Source of the DNA: an uncultured Synechococcaceae cyanobacterium
GTDB lineage: Bacteria > Cyanobacteriota > Cyanobacteriia > PCC-6307 > Cyanobiaceae
DNA: 49,735 nt
Direction: 5' to 3'
Assembly: GCA_902578445.1 (NCBI GenBank)
Contig: CACHDC010000007.1
Span: 1-49,735, forward strand
Made by a program: the position numbers and the translations under genes. Position 1 is the first letter of the stretch; each line of letters opens with the position of its first letter. Positions 17,368 through 26,484 of this stretch are shown in pieces. The notes below the pieces were generated by a model. It saw nothing but the letters and a program-made list of their open reading frames with translations. It was not told the origin of the DNA and did no database searches.

Positions 17368-18045
17368 ATGAGAAAAAATTTATATGAAGAATTAGGTCTA
17401 AAAAAAAATGCAACCAAAAGTGAAATTAAATCTTCATATCGCTCTTTAGTTAAACAACATCATCCTGATGCAGGCGGCAAGAAAGAACGATTTCTTGCAA
17501 TACAAAATGCCTGGGAAACTCTAAATGACCCTATCAAAAAGAAACAATACGATAGCAGTTTTTTCTCTTCCAGTTCATCAATTGATTCATTAAATGAAAA
17601 TTGGGAAGAGAAATTTAATTCAAAAAAATATAATTCTTCAATTAAGGACAAAGAAGTTGAAACATGGATTAAAGAAATTTATAGTCCGATAAATAGATTA
17701 ATTAGTCAAATCATTAAACCTTTGAATAATGAAATAAAAGAATTATCTGCGGATCCATATGATGACCAACTAATGGAAAATTTTTGCAGTTATATAATGC
17801 TTTCACAAAAGAAAATAGAAAAAGTTGAAAAAATTTATAACAAAAAAATAGTTCCAAAGTCTATTTCAGCTTTAGGCCTCAATCTTTATCATTGTTTTTC
17901 AAAAGTTAAAGATGCGCTATCAGAATTTGATAGATATACACAAGGATACGTAGATAATTATTTATTTGATGGCAAAGAAATGATCAAAGAAGCAAAAAGA
18001 ATACAATCAAAGATGTCTATAGAGAAAAAAAATAAAAACTTTTAG
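17368..18045 (+). CDS. J-domain (DnaJ-like) co-chaperone
   Basis: The J domain occupies residues 1-63 with the essential HPD (32-34) and the helix IV phrase LNDPIKKKQYD. No Gly/Phe region, zinc-finger domain or substrate-binding C domain of DnaJ follows. Instead there is an acidic, Ser-rich linker (66-85) and about 140 helical residues of unknown family. It should therefore be a specialised type III J protein recruiting DnaK to a particular client. It follows cysK by 16 bases and may share its transcript. Confidence 0.88.
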   Translation: MRKNLYEELGLKKNATKSEIKSSYRSLVKQHHPDAGGKKERFLAIQNAWETLNDPIKKKQYDSSFFSSSSSIDSLNENWEEKFNSKKYNSSIKDKEVETWIKEIYSPINRLISQIIKPLNNEIKELSADPYDDQLMENFCSYIMLSQKKIEKVEKIYNKKIVPKSISALGLNLYHCFSKVKDALSEFDRYTQGYVDNYLFDGKEMIKEAKRIQSKMSIEKKNKNF

Positions 18046-18056
18046 ATATAAAAATT

Positions 18057-18293
18057 TTATTGAATATATTCTTCAAGTTGATCTAATTTCAACCAAACAT
18101 CTGGAACAGGTCTACGCCATCGAACCTGAGCATATTCGTCTTTGACAGAAAGAATCTCTCCAGGACCTTCAAAGACATAATTAGGTAGATCATAATCACT
18201 GGCTAGCGCTTCGATGCTTTTTATATAATTTTCTCTATCGACAAAAACTAAGCTTCCTTTCCTGAGAGGTTTCTTTGGAATAGAATCTGTCAT
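18057..18293 (-). CDS. ndhO: NAD(P)H-quinone oxidoreductase subunit O
   Basis: NdhO is a small stromal-side subunit of the cyanobacterial NDH-1 complex, which carries cyclic electron flow and respiration in thylakoids. The 78 residues match the family: PLRKGSLVFVDRENY, DLPNYVFEGPGEI, YAQVRWRRPVPDVWLKLDQLE. Length and both ends are typical. It converges with the J-domain gene, leaving 11 bases between stops. Confidence 0.95.
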   Translation of the reverse strand: MTDSIPKKPLRKGSLVFVDRENYIKSIEALASDYDLPNYVFEGPGEILSVKDEYAQVRWRRPVPDVWLKLDQLEEYIQ

Positions 18294-18429
18294 AATAAAT
18301 TCAAGAAAGTTATTTGAAACTCATTATACAAAAACTTGTTTGAAAACTATTGAAAAAAATTTATACTGGAATAATAATTACAAACGTCTAAAAAATTTAA
18401 TAGCCTTAAATGATAAACATCTATAAGAT

Positions 18430-19356
18430 ATGCGTCTTTTACTACTTGGTTGCACTGGATTTATTGGTAAAGAATTAGTACCAACATTACTCAATGAAAA
18501 TCACGAAATATACATTGTAAGTAGAAAACCCATTAGTAAATTAAAGCTTGATTTAGATTTCAACAAGTTTAAATTTTTTCAAATAAATTTATCAAAAGAA
18601 AAAAACTGGAATAACGAAAATCTTCTAAATATTTTAAAAGAGACAGATGGAATTATTAACTTAATGGGAGAACCCATAGCAGAAAAAAATTGGACTTCTG
18701 AACAAAAACAGGAGATTGAAAATAGTCGTATTAACACCACTAAATTTATGATGAAGACCCTTAAAAATTTTAAAATAAACCCAAAAATCATTATAAATGG
18801 ATCAGCTATAGGTTATTACGGTACAAGTTTGTCTAGTGAATTCACTGAAAATAGTCCTGGAGGGAAAGACTTTTTATCTAATCTTTGCAAAAAATGGGAA
18901 GCGGTCGCAGCTGAAAAACCATTTTTCTCAAGGTTAGTTATTTTTAGAATTGGAATTGTTCTAGAGAAAGACGGAGGAGCATTAGGAAAAATGCTCCCTA
19001 TATTTAAAGTTGGATTAGGTGGACCAATTGGAGATGGTAAGCAATGGATGAGTTGGATTCATAGAACTGATTTATGTGCATTAATTATTCAAGCATTAGT
19101 TGATAAAAAGTATTCGGGAGTATTTAATGCCGTTGCACCAAATCCAGTATTAATGAGAGAATTTTCTCAGACTTTAGGCAAATGTCTGAATAGACCTAAT
19201 TTACTTCCAGTGCCTGGAGCGGTTTTAAAAATATTGTTAGGAGATGGAGCGAAAGTTGTTTTAGAAGGACAAAAAGTAATTAGCAGTAAAATCAAAAATT
19301 ATAATTTTAAATATCCTCTTCTTGAGAAAGCAATTTACGCCTCCACCAAGAATTAA
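18430..19356 (+). CDS. TIGR01777-type SDR epimerase
   Basis: An extended short-chain dehydrogenase fold is shown by GCTGFIG (7-13) at the N terminus, GIINLMGEPIAEKNWTSEQK (about 75-95), NGSAIGYYG (about 122-130) and WMSWIHRTDL (about 210-219). This set defines the TIGR01777 family, sometimes labelled cell-division inhibitor SulA-like by old transfer of annotation. The substrate is unknown. The last 50 bases overlap the convergent small membrane-protein gene. Confidence 0.87.
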   Translation: MRLLLLGCTGFIGKELVPTLLNENHEIYIVSRKPISKLKLDLDFNKFKFFQINLSKEKNWNNENLLNILKETDGIINLMGEPIAEKNWTSEQKQEIENSRINTTKFMMKTLKNFKINPKIIINGSAIGYYGTSLSSEFTENSPGGKDFLSNLCKKWEAVAAEKPFFSRLVIFRIGIVLEKDGGALGKMLPIFKVGLGGPIGDGKQWMSWIHRTDLCALIIQALVDKKYSGVFNAVAPNPVLMREFSQTLGKCLNRPNLLPVPGAVLKILLGDGAKVVLEGQKVISSKIKNYNFKYPLLEKAIYASTKN

Positions 19357-19576
19357 TACCGTTTACTAAAGCACCAATAATAAGAATTGTTATCAATGGA
19401 ACTACTAGAGGATTCCAAACTATCTGAATAAAATTAATAAAAATAAATATCCCATTAAATTGCATGATGATTGCAAAAATAAAAAATATTGCAAAAAAAA
19501 TGACTGTAAATAAATTTATTAATAACAAATTATCGATAATTTGTTTTAACTTATTTTGATTATTCTCCTTAGTCAT
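19307..19576 (-). CDS. Small membrane protein, uncharacterised (89 aa)
   Basis: Two hydrophobic helices are evident (about residues 17-39 and 53-74), separated by FNGIFIFINFIQIVWNP, with a charged tail WWRRKLLSQEEDI. I do not recognise the family. The start overlaps the 3' end of the LpxB-like gene by 8 bases, which supports translation as the last gene of that leftward cluster. Its 3' end overlaps the convergent SDR gene by 50 bases. Confidence 0.7.
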   Translation of the reverse strand: MTKENNQNKLKQIIDNLLLINLFTVIFFAIFFIFAIIMQFNGIFIFINFIQIVWNPLVVPLITILIIGALVNGINSWWRRKLLSQEEDI

Positions 19577-20771
19577 TTTTTATAACAATATTCATATCAT
19601 CAACCATTTTAAGACAAGCCTTGTTTTCACCGAGTCTTTTTTTAGCATTTTCATTACATGAGATCATAAACTTCTTATTTAGCTGTATAAGGTATATTAT
19701 TTTTATGATCAATTTAATTGTCTGATTGATTTGATCATTTTTATCTTTATAATTACTGGCACAAAAAACATATTTTCCAAGCAAACGTCTTTGCGCTTCT
19801 GCAAAAGTTTTTGTAAATTGTGGACCTTTACCTTCAATCTGAATAACCGGTTTTCCTAATCCAATCGCTTGCTCTGCTGCTGTTCCTGCCATGCTAATAC
19901 AGCATCTACTTTTCGATAATATTTTGTCAAAATTATTCCAATATATATTGACTTCTAAAAATTTATATTGGAATTTCAAGAGATTATTATCTTTTATATT
20001 TTCTATTTTTAACCATCCTCTTTTTTGAAATATCTCCTTTATTTTTGATGAAGATAGAGCATTAACTATTGCAAAATTAAACTGAATTTTTTTAAAATAT
20101 TTTAAATCTGACAATGCCTCTAATACCTCTAAAATCAAAACAAAATTATCTAAAATCTCAGGGAATCTACTTCCTGGAAATAATCCAACGCTAAATTCAT
20201 CTTTATTTAATTCTTTGTTTCTAGGAAAAAACTTATCCATAAATGGGTTGCCTAAAAAAGACACTTTCTTTTTTAATTGCAATGTTAAATCGTTAGCTGT
20301 AAGGGAATCTCTCGTATATATTTTTTTTGCTTTTTGTGAGAGCAAGAAAAATTTAGAAGGCCATGGTAATTTCAACTTCCCTTCATAATGGCTGGAATAA
20401 GCAACTAGATATGTAAAAAAATCTTTCTTACAAACCCATGCAAAAAAAACTGGCACAATATCTCCAACTACAAAAAAATAATCATATTTTTTTCTTATTT
20501 TAAAAGTTAAATATAATTTTTTTAGAAGATAAAATATTTCTCCTCCTAATATCTCAGTAAATCTTCCCTTAAGGGAATTATAACCAATTCCTCCAGTTCT
20601 AAATTCCTTAGTTTTACCGATAATCTTAATTTTTTCTTTTTCGTAATGGTTTCCCATACCAACAATTGGCAAAGCATGAATTGAATAACCACTTTTTAAG
20701 AATTGTTTAGCTATTAGACTGCCTGATAGATCTTCTCCATGCCCATTACTTAAAATTAAAATCTTAAACAA
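19569..20771 (-). CDS. Lipid-A-disaccharide-synthase-related glycosyltransferase-like protein (TIGR03492 type)
   Basis: The 400 residues show a GT-B-like layout: the N-terminal phrase LILSNGHGEDLSGSLIAKQ, then DYFFVVGDIVPVFFAW, LGNPFMDKF, VGLFPGSR near residue 195, and ISMAGTAAEQAIGLGKPVIQIEGKGPQFTK near residue 292. This matches a cyanobacterial family related to LpxB but lacking proof of that reaction; many marine picocyanobacteria make a simplified lipid A. The role is probably glycan or lipid related. It lies 1 base after the TPR gene. Confidence 0.78.
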   Translation of the reverse strand: MFKILILSNGHGEDLSGSLIAKQFLKSGYSIHALPIVGMGNHYEKEKIKIIGKTKEFRTGGIGYNSLKGRFTEILGGEIFYLLKKLYLTFKIRKKYDYFFVVGDIVPVFFAWVCKKDFFTYLVAYSSHYEGKLKLPWPSKFFLLSQKAKKIYTRDSLTANDLTLQLKKKVSFLGNPFMDKFFPRNKELNKDEFSVGLFPGSRFPEILDNFVLILEVLEALSDLKYFKKIQFNFAIVNALSSSKIKEIFQKRGWLKIENIKDNNLLKFQYKFLEVNIYWNNFDKILSKSRCCISMAGTAAEQAIGLGKPVIQIEGKGPQFTKTFAEAQRRLLGKYVFCASNYKDKNDQINQTIKLIIKIIYLIQLNKKFMISCNENAKKRLGENKACLKMVDDMNIVIKND

Positions 20772-20772
20772 T

Positions 20773-21201
20773 TTAAAATTCCAACCATTTTTTTACTTTG
20801 GTTAACTCAGGCCAATCTGGATATCTACTTAATCCGTCTTCAACAGATTCTTTCAACTCACTTTTCACATCTGGCATCATCATAGACATTTTTTTTATTA
20901 ACTCAATATGATCCCTAACACCTTTATTATTTGTAGCCAAAAGAGCTAAAGACAAATTCATTCTTGCTTGTGGATCTTGCTGATTTAATCGAACAGCTTG
21001 TCTAGCCGCTGACAAAGCTTCTTCATTATTTTTCAAAAGTAATTGAAGCCATGATAAACAAGTCCAAGCAGCAAAATGATTTGGGATTTGCTGTATAATT
21101 TTTTGAAAATCCTGAACTATTGGGATTAATTCTTGCCCTGCTTTATATCTTGATAAAGCTGCATTAAAATCCTCTTCGATGGGATTAATTTCGTTATTCA
21201 T
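20773..21201 (-). CDS. TPR-repeat protein (142 aa)
   Basis: A small soluble protein with helical tetratricopeptide-like pairs at about residues 43-75 (NHFAAAWTCLSWLQLLLKN is the pattern, with A-W-L spacing) and 77-110 (RLNQQDPQARMNLSLALLATN). The C terminus is DWPELTKVKKWLEF. It should be a scaffold or adaptor. It sits 6 bases after the IscA-like gene and 1 base before the LpxB-like gene, so the cluster is probably one transcript. No partner can be deduced. Confidence 0.8.
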   Translation of the reverse strand: MNNEINPIEEDFNAALSRYKAGQELIPIVQDFQKIIQQIPNHFAAWTCLSWLQLLLKNNEEALSAARQAVRLNQQDPQARMNLSLALLATNNKGVRDHIELIKKMSMMMPDVKSELKESVEDGLSRYPDWPELTKVKKWLEF

Positions 21202-21207
21202 TATTTA

Positions 21208-21600
21208 TTAAACTGCAAAAGAACTTCCACAACCGCAAGTTTGAGAAGCATTGGGATTCACAAAATTAAAGCCACCTCCAATTAATTCCTTACTAAAATC
21301 TAACTGCATTCCATAAATATATAAAAGACTTTTAGGATCACAAACAACTTGAAAGCTTTGATCAGTTTTTAATGAATAATCATAAACTTTATCATCGGGA
21401 TTTATTTCATCAGTTCCTATAAAATCCATCGTATAACTCATCCCACTACAACCGCCAGATCTCACTCCTACCCTTAGTGCTTTTTCATCACTTTGGCCCT
21501 TCAATAAATTTGAAATTTGTTCTATAGCATCATTCGTAATTAAGATACCTTTGCCATCATCAGAATTTTTAATTTCCTGTTTAACTTCTACATTTTCCAT
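21208..21600 (-). CDS. HesB/IscA/SufA-type iron-sulfur assembly protein
   Basis: A-type carriers deliver Fe-S clusters to apo-proteins. The 130-residue protein keeps the three cysteine ligands: C51 in GVRSGGCSGMSY, and C122 and C124 in TCGCGSSF at the C terminus. The frame extends 20 codons upstream, but that part is hydrophobic and unlike the family, so ATG 21598-21600 is chosen. The about 17-residue N-terminal lead (ENVEVKQEIKNSDDGKG) is longer than in plain IscA. It is divergent from crtQ (99 bases) and heads the TPR/LpxB-like cluster. Confidence 0.9.
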   Translation of the reverse strand: MENVEVKQEIKNSDDGKGILITNDAIEQISNLLKGQSDEKALRVGVRSGGCSGMSYTMDFIGTDEINPDDKVYDYSLKTDQSFQVVCDPKSLLYIYGMQLDFSKELIGGGFNFVNPNASQTCGCGSSFAV

Positions 21601-21699
21601 AAACAAGGGATTTCTACTATTTATAATATAAAAACTTAATCGATATGATGCATAGAACAAACGTTATCCAAACTTGATTTGTTATAATTCTAAGAAAAA

Positions 21700-23154
21700 G
21701 TGAAAATTGCAATAGTTGGTTCCGGATTAGCTGGTCTTACAGCAGCAGTCAATTTAGTTGATGAAGGACACGAAGTAGAAATTTACGAGAGCAGGTCATT
21801 TTGGGGAGGTAAAGTAGGAAGTTGGGAAGATAAGGATGGCAACCACATAGAAATGGGTTTACATGTATTTTTTTACAATTATGCAAATCTTTTTAAATTA
21901 ATGAAAAAAGTGGGAGCTCTAGACAATTTACTCCCGAAAGATCATACTCATCTATTTATCAATAATGGTGGTAATTTAAAATCGTTAGACTTCAGATTCC
22001 CTTTAGGTGCTCCATTTAACGGACTTAAAGCTTTTTTTACCACCGAACAACTTACCTGGGTAGATAAGTTCAGAAATGCCTTAGCTTTAGGGACAAGTCC
22101 AATCGTTAGAGGATTGATAGACTATGAAGGCGCAATGAAAATAATTAGAGATCTAGATAGAATTAGTTTTAAAGAATGGTTTTTAAACCATGGTGGAAGT
22201 GAAAAAAGTTTAGAAAGAATGTGGGATCCTATCGCATATGCATTAGGTTTTATTAATTGCAAAGATATTTCAGCAAGATGCATGCTAACTATATTCATGA
22301 TGTTTGCTTCAAAAACAGAAGCCTCAAAACTTAATCTTTTAAAAGGTTCCCCACATAAGTGGTTAACTCAACCTATCGTCGACTACATCACAAACAAAGG
22401 AGCAAAAATACATCTTAACCATAAGGTAGAAGAAATCATTTATGAAAAGGAATCTTCCTATTTTTCAGTAAATCAATTAAAAATATCTTCTCCTGAAGGA
22501 ATTAAAGCAGTGTTTGCAGATAAATTTCTAGCTGCCTGTGATGTTCCTGGAATAAAAAAAATAATTCCAAAAGAATGGTATCAATTTAAAGAATTTGAAG
22601 GTTTAAAAAAACTTAGAGCTGTAGCTGTTGCCACAATCCAATTAAGATATGACGGTTGGGTTACTGAATTACAAAAAGATAATACTGGAAACGAACCAAT
22701 TGGACTAGATAACCTTCTTTATTCTGCTGATGCCTCTTTCAGTTGTTTTGCTGATTTAGCACTAGCAAGTCCAGCTGACTATAGAAAAAAAGATATGGGA
22801 TCGCTTCTCCAATGTGTTTTAACTCCTGGCGATAGATGGATGGGAAGATCCACAGAAAGAATTACAAAAGAAATTGATAAAGAGGTTCGCCGTCTATTCC
22901 CATCTTCAAAAAACCTTAAATTGCTTTGGAGTAATGTGGTACAAATTCCACAATCACTCTACAGAGAAGCTCCCGGTATGGAACCTTTCAGACCCGATCA
23001 AAAAACATCTATATCTAATTTCTTCATGGCTGGTAGTTATACAAAACAAGATTATATAGACTCTATGGAGGGAGCTACAATGAGTGGTCATTTAGCTGCC
23101 GCCGCAATTTTAGAGAAGAAAGCCGAATTAGCAAAAAATCTCGCAGTAAGTTAA
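21700..23154 (+). CDS. crtQ: Zeta-carotene desaturase
   Basis: CrtQ (ZDS) converts zeta-carotene to lycopene. The 484 residues open with the FAD-binding GSGLAG (7-12) and continue as a plant-type carotene desaturase: [20 protein letters not shown] (about 43-62), [13 protein letters not shown] and the C-terminal [19 protein letters not shown]. The start is GTG 21700; a TAA three codons upstream in frame (21691-21693) excludes any longer form. Product and active-site phrases fit ZDS better than phytoene desaturase. A SRPBCC gene follows after 3 bases. Confidence 0.93.
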   Translation: MKIAIVGSGLAGLTAAVNLVDEGHEVEIYESRSFWGGKVGSWEDKDGNHIEMGLHVFFYNYANLFKLMKKVGALDNLLPKDHTHLFINNGGNLKSLDFRFPLGAPFNGLKAFFTTEQLTWVDKFRNALALGTSPIVRGLIDYEGAMKIIRDLDRISFKEWFLNHGGSEKSLERMWDPIAYALGFINCKDISARCMLTIFMMFASKTEASKLNLLKGSPHKWLTQPIVDYITNKGAKIHLNHKVEEIIYEKESSYFSVNQLKISSPEGIKAVFADKFLAACDVPGIKKIIPKEWYQFKEFEGLKKLRAVAVATIQLRYDGWVTELQKDNTGNEPIGLDNLLYSADASFSCFADLALASPADYRKKDMGSLLQCVLTPGDRWMGRSTERITKEIDKEVRRLFPSSKNLKLLWSNVVQIPQSLYREAPGMEPFRPDQKTSISNFFMAGSYTKQDYIDSMEGATMSGHLAAAAILEKKAELAKNLAVS

Positions 23155-23157
23155 TTA

Positions 23158-23628
23158 ATGGGTACTTGGCTAAAACATGACGTAATAACAGTTGTTAATG
23201 CGCCTCTTGAAAATGTATGGGACACATGGAGCGATTTAGACTCAATGTCACTTTGGATGAGCTGGATTGAATCTGTAAAAACAGTTGACGAAGAAACTAA
23301 TACGTTACCAGATTTAACAGAATGGACTTTGGCTGCAAATGGCTTTAGGTTTAAATGGAAAGCTCAAATTACAGAAAGGGTTGAAAAAAGCAAACTTAAA
23401 TGGAAATCAATAGGAGGTTTACCAACTGAGGGATCAGTAGTTTTCGAAAGTAAAACTGATCAAATCACAACGGTAAATTTAGCAATAACTTATGAGCTAC
23501 CTAAAATGATTGCACGTTTCATGGAAGAAAATATCTTAGGCAAAATGGTAACAAACGAATTACAGGCGAATATTGATAGGTTCAAAGATTTAGTTGAAAA
23601 GAACTATTCAAAAAATTTTTCTAACTAA
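23158..23628 (+). CDS. SRPBCC (START/cyclase-like) family protein
   Basis: This 156-residue protein has the pattern of the polyketide-cyclase/lipid-binding SRPBCC fold: VVNAPLENVWDTWSDLDSMSLWMSWIESV at the N terminus, a central WKAQITERVEKSKLKWKS, and a C-terminal helix. Such proteins bind hydrophobic ligands. Because it starts 3 bases after crtQ it may bind a carotenoid or assist carotenoid handling; that is inference from position only. Its 3' end overlaps hemD by 8 bases, convergent. Confidence 0.85.
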   Translation: MGTWLKHDVITVVNAPLENVWDTWSDLDSMSLWMSWIESVKTVDEETNTLPDLTEWTLAANGFRFKWKAQITERVEKSKLKWKSIGGLPTEGSVVFESKTDQITTVNLAITYELPKMIARFMEENILGKMVTNELQANIDRFKDLVEKNYSKNFSN

Positions 23629-24421
23629 AAATTTTAATTGCCAAATCTAGCAGGCCTTCAAAGGTATATTTTTGTGCCTGACTATCAACTCTTCCAAAAA
23701 TCTTGTTGCATATTTTTGTTGTCTGAGGTCCAATTGATAACAACTTAATCTGATCAAAATATTCTAACCATTGTTTACCAAGTTTTTTTTCTAGTAAAAA
23801 AGCAGCATTTACTACGGTTTTACCGCTTGAGAAAATAATTGCATCTACTTTTCGATTAGAAATAATATTAATTGTTTCTTCCGGAATTGATTCAGGACAT
23901 CTAGTTTCATATGCAGCAACCTCAAATACACGAGCACCAGCCTTTCTAAATTGATCTGCAATTAGATCCCTACCACCTGTTTGAACTCTGGGTACAAAGA
24001 CTCGAAGTCCATAACCAGATACTGGGAAATTATCAATTAAACTTTCAGCAACGAATTCTGGAGGTATGAAATCAGCCTTAATCCCAAAATCATCAAGAGT
24101 TTTTGAGGTTTTTTCTCCGACTACGGCGATTTTTGTTTTTTTAGAACATTCTTTTAATGAACTATTAAAGTATCTAAGTCTTTTATCGACAAATTTAATC
24201 CCATTACTACTTGAAAAAATAATCCAATGAAAATCATTTATTTGATTTAATGCTTCGTCAAGAGGATTCAAATCATCAGGATCACCAATACTTATTGCAG
24301 GCAAATCAAACACATTAGCGCCCTTGCTTGTGAATATCTTTTTTATATCCAATATCCCTTCTTTTGATCGAGTAATAATTATATTTCTTTGATCGAGGGG
24401 TGGTAGATCAACTATTGGCAT
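23621..24421 (-). CDS. hemD: Uroporphyrinogen-III synthase
   Basis: HemD closes and inverts hydroxymethylbilane to uroporphyrinogen III, the precursor of chlorophyll and haem. The 266 residues show the two-lobed family pattern: IIITRSKEG near the N terminus, WIIFSSSNGIKFV (about 70-82), VVGEKTSKTLDDFGI (about 102), VFEVAAYETRCP (about 168) and DAIIFSSGKTVVN (about 190). I use ATG 24419-24421, which has a GAGG element about 8 bases upstream; a TTG four codons earlier is possible. The start lies inside the 3' end of rbfA. Confidence 0.9.
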   Translation of the reverse strand: MPIVDLPPLDQRNIIITRSKEGILDIKKIFTSKGANVFDLPAISIGDPDDLNPLDEALNQINDFHWIIFSSSNGIKFVDKRLRYFNSSLKECSKKTKIAVVGEKTSKTLDDFGIKADFIPPEFVAESLIDNFPVSGYGLRVFVPRVQTGGRDLIADQFRKAGARVFEVAAYETRCPESIPEETINIISNRKVDAIIFSSGKTVVNAAFLLEKKLGKQWLEYFDQIKLLSIGPQTTKICNKIFGRVDSQAQKYTFEGLLDLAIKIFS

Positions 24422-24800
24422 CCTTTTCCTCAAAATTATTATTTTTATTTTGATTTTTTAATTCATCGAGCAGTTTCAAGACTGATAATCCTTTATCAAG
24501 AACAACATCGTCTTTAAAAATTATCTCTGGAACTCTCCTCATCTCTATCCTTTTTCCTAAACTATGCCTTATAGAGCTTTTGGCATTATTCAAGTTTGCT
24601 ACAATCTCTTTCCTCACTTTCTCTTGAGCAGTAGAAGTTATGTAAATTTTACAGTGTTGCAAATCACCTGATAAATCAATCTTAGAAATATTGACGAAAT
24701 GATCTCTAATAAGATCATTTTCCAAATCATTCTGCAAAATAAGGGTTATTTCTTTCTTCAAAAGAGAAGAAACTTTTGCAAGACGGTAATTATTTGGCAT
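24408..24800 (-). CDS. rbfA: Ribosome-binding factor A
   Basis: RbfA assists late maturation of the 30S subunit, including 16S rRNA 5' end processing. The 130-residue protein has the single KH-like fold with RLAKVSSLLKKEITLILQND, HFVNISKIDLSGDLQHCKIYI, SSIRHSLGKRIEMRRVPEIIF and the closing VLKLLDEL. Length is normal. It overlaps the upstream DUF751 gene by one base (TAATG) and hemD by 14 bases, so the three are coupled. Confidence 0.95.
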   Translation of the reverse strand: MPNNYRLAKVSSLLKKEITLILQNDLENDLIRDHFVNISKIDLSGDLQHCKIYITSTAQEKVRKEIVANLNNAKSSIRHSLGKRIEMRRVPEIIFKDDVVLDKGLSVLKLLDELKNQNKNNNFEEKDANS

Positions 24801-25009
24801 TATGGTTGTAAATTTATTGGGTTTGTCATCGCTTGCAAGACAAAATAAACAGTTATGAAAGCACTTAAGACAGAAGAGATCAAACCTACTATTGTGAGTG
24901 GATTTGATCTATTCTTGAATAAAGGTTCAAGCAAAGCAACAAGTCCCCCAACAATAATGGATATTAAATACTTTGGATATCTTGCAACATTAGAGAAAAA
25001 TTCGCCCAT
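24800..25009 (-). CDS. DUF751 / Ycf33-like small membrane protein
   Basis: This 69-residue protein starts GEFFSNVARYPKYLISIIVGG and has two predicted membrane helices (about 13-33 and 42-63), matching the cyanobacterial DUF751 family related to plastid Ycf33, function unknown. ATG 25007-25009 is preferred: GGAG lies 5 bases upstream, while a longer form would need a GTG three codons earlier. The stop overlaps the rbfA start by one base. Confidence 0.82.
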   Translation of the reverse strand: MGEFFSNVARYPKYLISIIVGGLVALLEPLFKNRSNPLTIVGLISSVLSAFITVYFVLQAMTNPINLQP

Positions 25010-25063
25010 CAGCTCCACAAATAGATTACTTTTTTAGCTAGGTTTTAACAAACATTAAACAGC

Positions 25064-25789
25064 ATGATTACATTATATCAATTTAGGCATAGTGCTTTTT
25101 GTTTAAAAACAAGAATGGCTCTTCATGCAAAAAAACTAAAATATCGAGTTGAAGAAGTAACTCCTGGAATAGGCCAATTTGAAATCTTTAAATTATCAGG
25201 TCAAAAACAAGTACCTGTAATAGTTGATAGTAATGATCAAGTTATTAATGACTCTTCAACTATTTGCGAATATATAAATAAAAAAAATGATAACAATCCG
25301 CTTTTTCCTGAGGACCCAATATTATTTGCACAATGCAAACTAATTGAAGACTGGGCAGATACTACAATGGCTACAACTTGTAGAAAAGCTTTAATAAAAT
25401 CTGCCATAGAAAATCCACAGCTAAGAACTGCATTACTTCCAGATGAAATACCTTCTTCAGTTAAAAGTATTGTTGATAAATTACCTTTTGAAAATCTTAG
25501 TAAAATTTCTAATGTAGTTTTGTCTTCTAAAGATAATTTAGAACTCCAAAAATTACTGGAAGCTTTATCAAAATCTTTGATCAACAAGAAATATTTAGTT
25601 GGAGATAGTTTATCAATTGCAGATATTTCAATTGCTGCTCAATTATCCCTTATTAAATTTCCAAAGTCTGCAGGACCAATTCTTTCAGGAGAAGGGAGCC
25701 AAGAATACATAAACAACCCTTATTTAGAAAATCTTTTCATTTGGAGGAACAATCTAGAAGAATATCTTTTTAGTGCTAACTCTCAATAA
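25064..25789 (+). CDS. Glutathione S-transferase family protein
   Basis: A thioredoxin-fold N domain (residues 1-80) shows YQFRHSAFCLKTRMAL, the cis-Pro phrase KQVPVIVD and the glutathione-contacting NDSSTICEYI. An all-helical C domain follows with LVGDSLSIADISIAAQLSL (about 185-203). Ser9/Cys12-type chemistry (HSAFC) rather than the Tyr of mammalian classes is suggested. The substrate is unknown. The 3' end overlaps the convergent DUF6816-type gene by 14 bases. Confidence 0.88.
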   Translation: MITLYQFRHSAFCLKTRMALHAKKLKYRVEEVTPGIGQFEIFKLSGQKQVPVIVDSNDQVINDSSTICEYINKKNDNNPLFPEDPILFAQCKLIEDWADTTMATTCRKALIKSAIENPQLRTALLPDEIPSSVKSIVDKLPFENLSKISNVVLSSKDNLELQKLLEALSKSLINKKYLVGDSLSIADISIAAQLSLIKFPKSAGPILSGEGSQEYINNPYLENLFIWRNNLEEYLFSANSQ

Positions 25790-26483
25790 ATTCAAACTTC
25801 AATTTATATTTATTTGTTTTTATAGCATGAACAGAAGGATCACCAACTTTTGAACCATAAGAAGCAACATATTGCACTCCACAAATTGATGGTTTGATTG
25901 AATTATCAACTTCCAAAATTTCTTCGGAACATTTTTGAAATTTACTAATGGTCTCTACCTGATTAATCCTTGAAGCACCTGGCTTATGTGCTGTTTGTAT
26001 AACTAGCTCATCTGCGAAAAAAATATCATTATTCTGGATCTGATTTCTCCCTGTAATTCTTGAATCAATATAAAAATCATCTTTTAAATAAGTAATTTGA
26101 TTATTAATAGATTGAGGATCATTTACAACCTTGATTAAGGTTTCACCAAATATTGCTTTTCCAATAGATTCAGAATTTTTTGCACGATTACCAACAATTA
26201 AATCTGAATCATTCTTAAAGAAATTTACTTTATAAATAACTGGCTCTTCTGAATCATTAACTATATCTTGAGAAGTAACAAGCCAATTCCCCTCGAACCA
26301 TTTAGGATAAATTAAATCCTTAGAAGTATCCGATAATTTAAAATTTGGCAAATATAATTCAGGCCATTGATTTACACGATTTTCCAAAAACTCTCGTACG
26401 CTAGAATCTACTAGAGCAAAAGAACTTTCTAAAAAAATTCCTTGAAAAATCAAGCAAAGAATTAATCCAAGAAGAATTTTCAT
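25776..26483 (-). CDS. Exported conserved cyanobacterial protein, probably DUF6816
   Basis: The 235 residues begin with a clear signal peptide (MKILLGLILCLIFQGIFLESSFA, cleavage near residue 23), so the mature protein should be lumenal, periplasmic or extracytoplasmic. The body has YPKWFEGNWLVTSQ (about 59-72) and a beta-rich pattern that resembles the cyanobacterial and plastid DUF6816 group. No catalytic motif is evident. Its start codon is separated by a single base from the divergent CRR7-like start, so its 5' leader must lie antisense to that gene. Confidence 0.72.
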   Translation of the reverse strand: MKILLGLILCLIFQGIFLESSFALVDSSVREFLENRVNQWPELYLPNFKLSDTSKDLIYPKWFEGNWLVTSQDIVNDSEEPVIYKVNFFKNDSDLIVGNRAKNSESIGKAIFGETLIKVVNDPQSINNQITYLKDDFYIDSRITGRNQIQNNDIFFADELVIQTAHKPGASRINQVETISKFQKCSEEILEVDNSIKPSICGVQYVASYGSKVGDPSVHAIKTNKYKLKFEFIES

Positions 26484-26484
26484 T

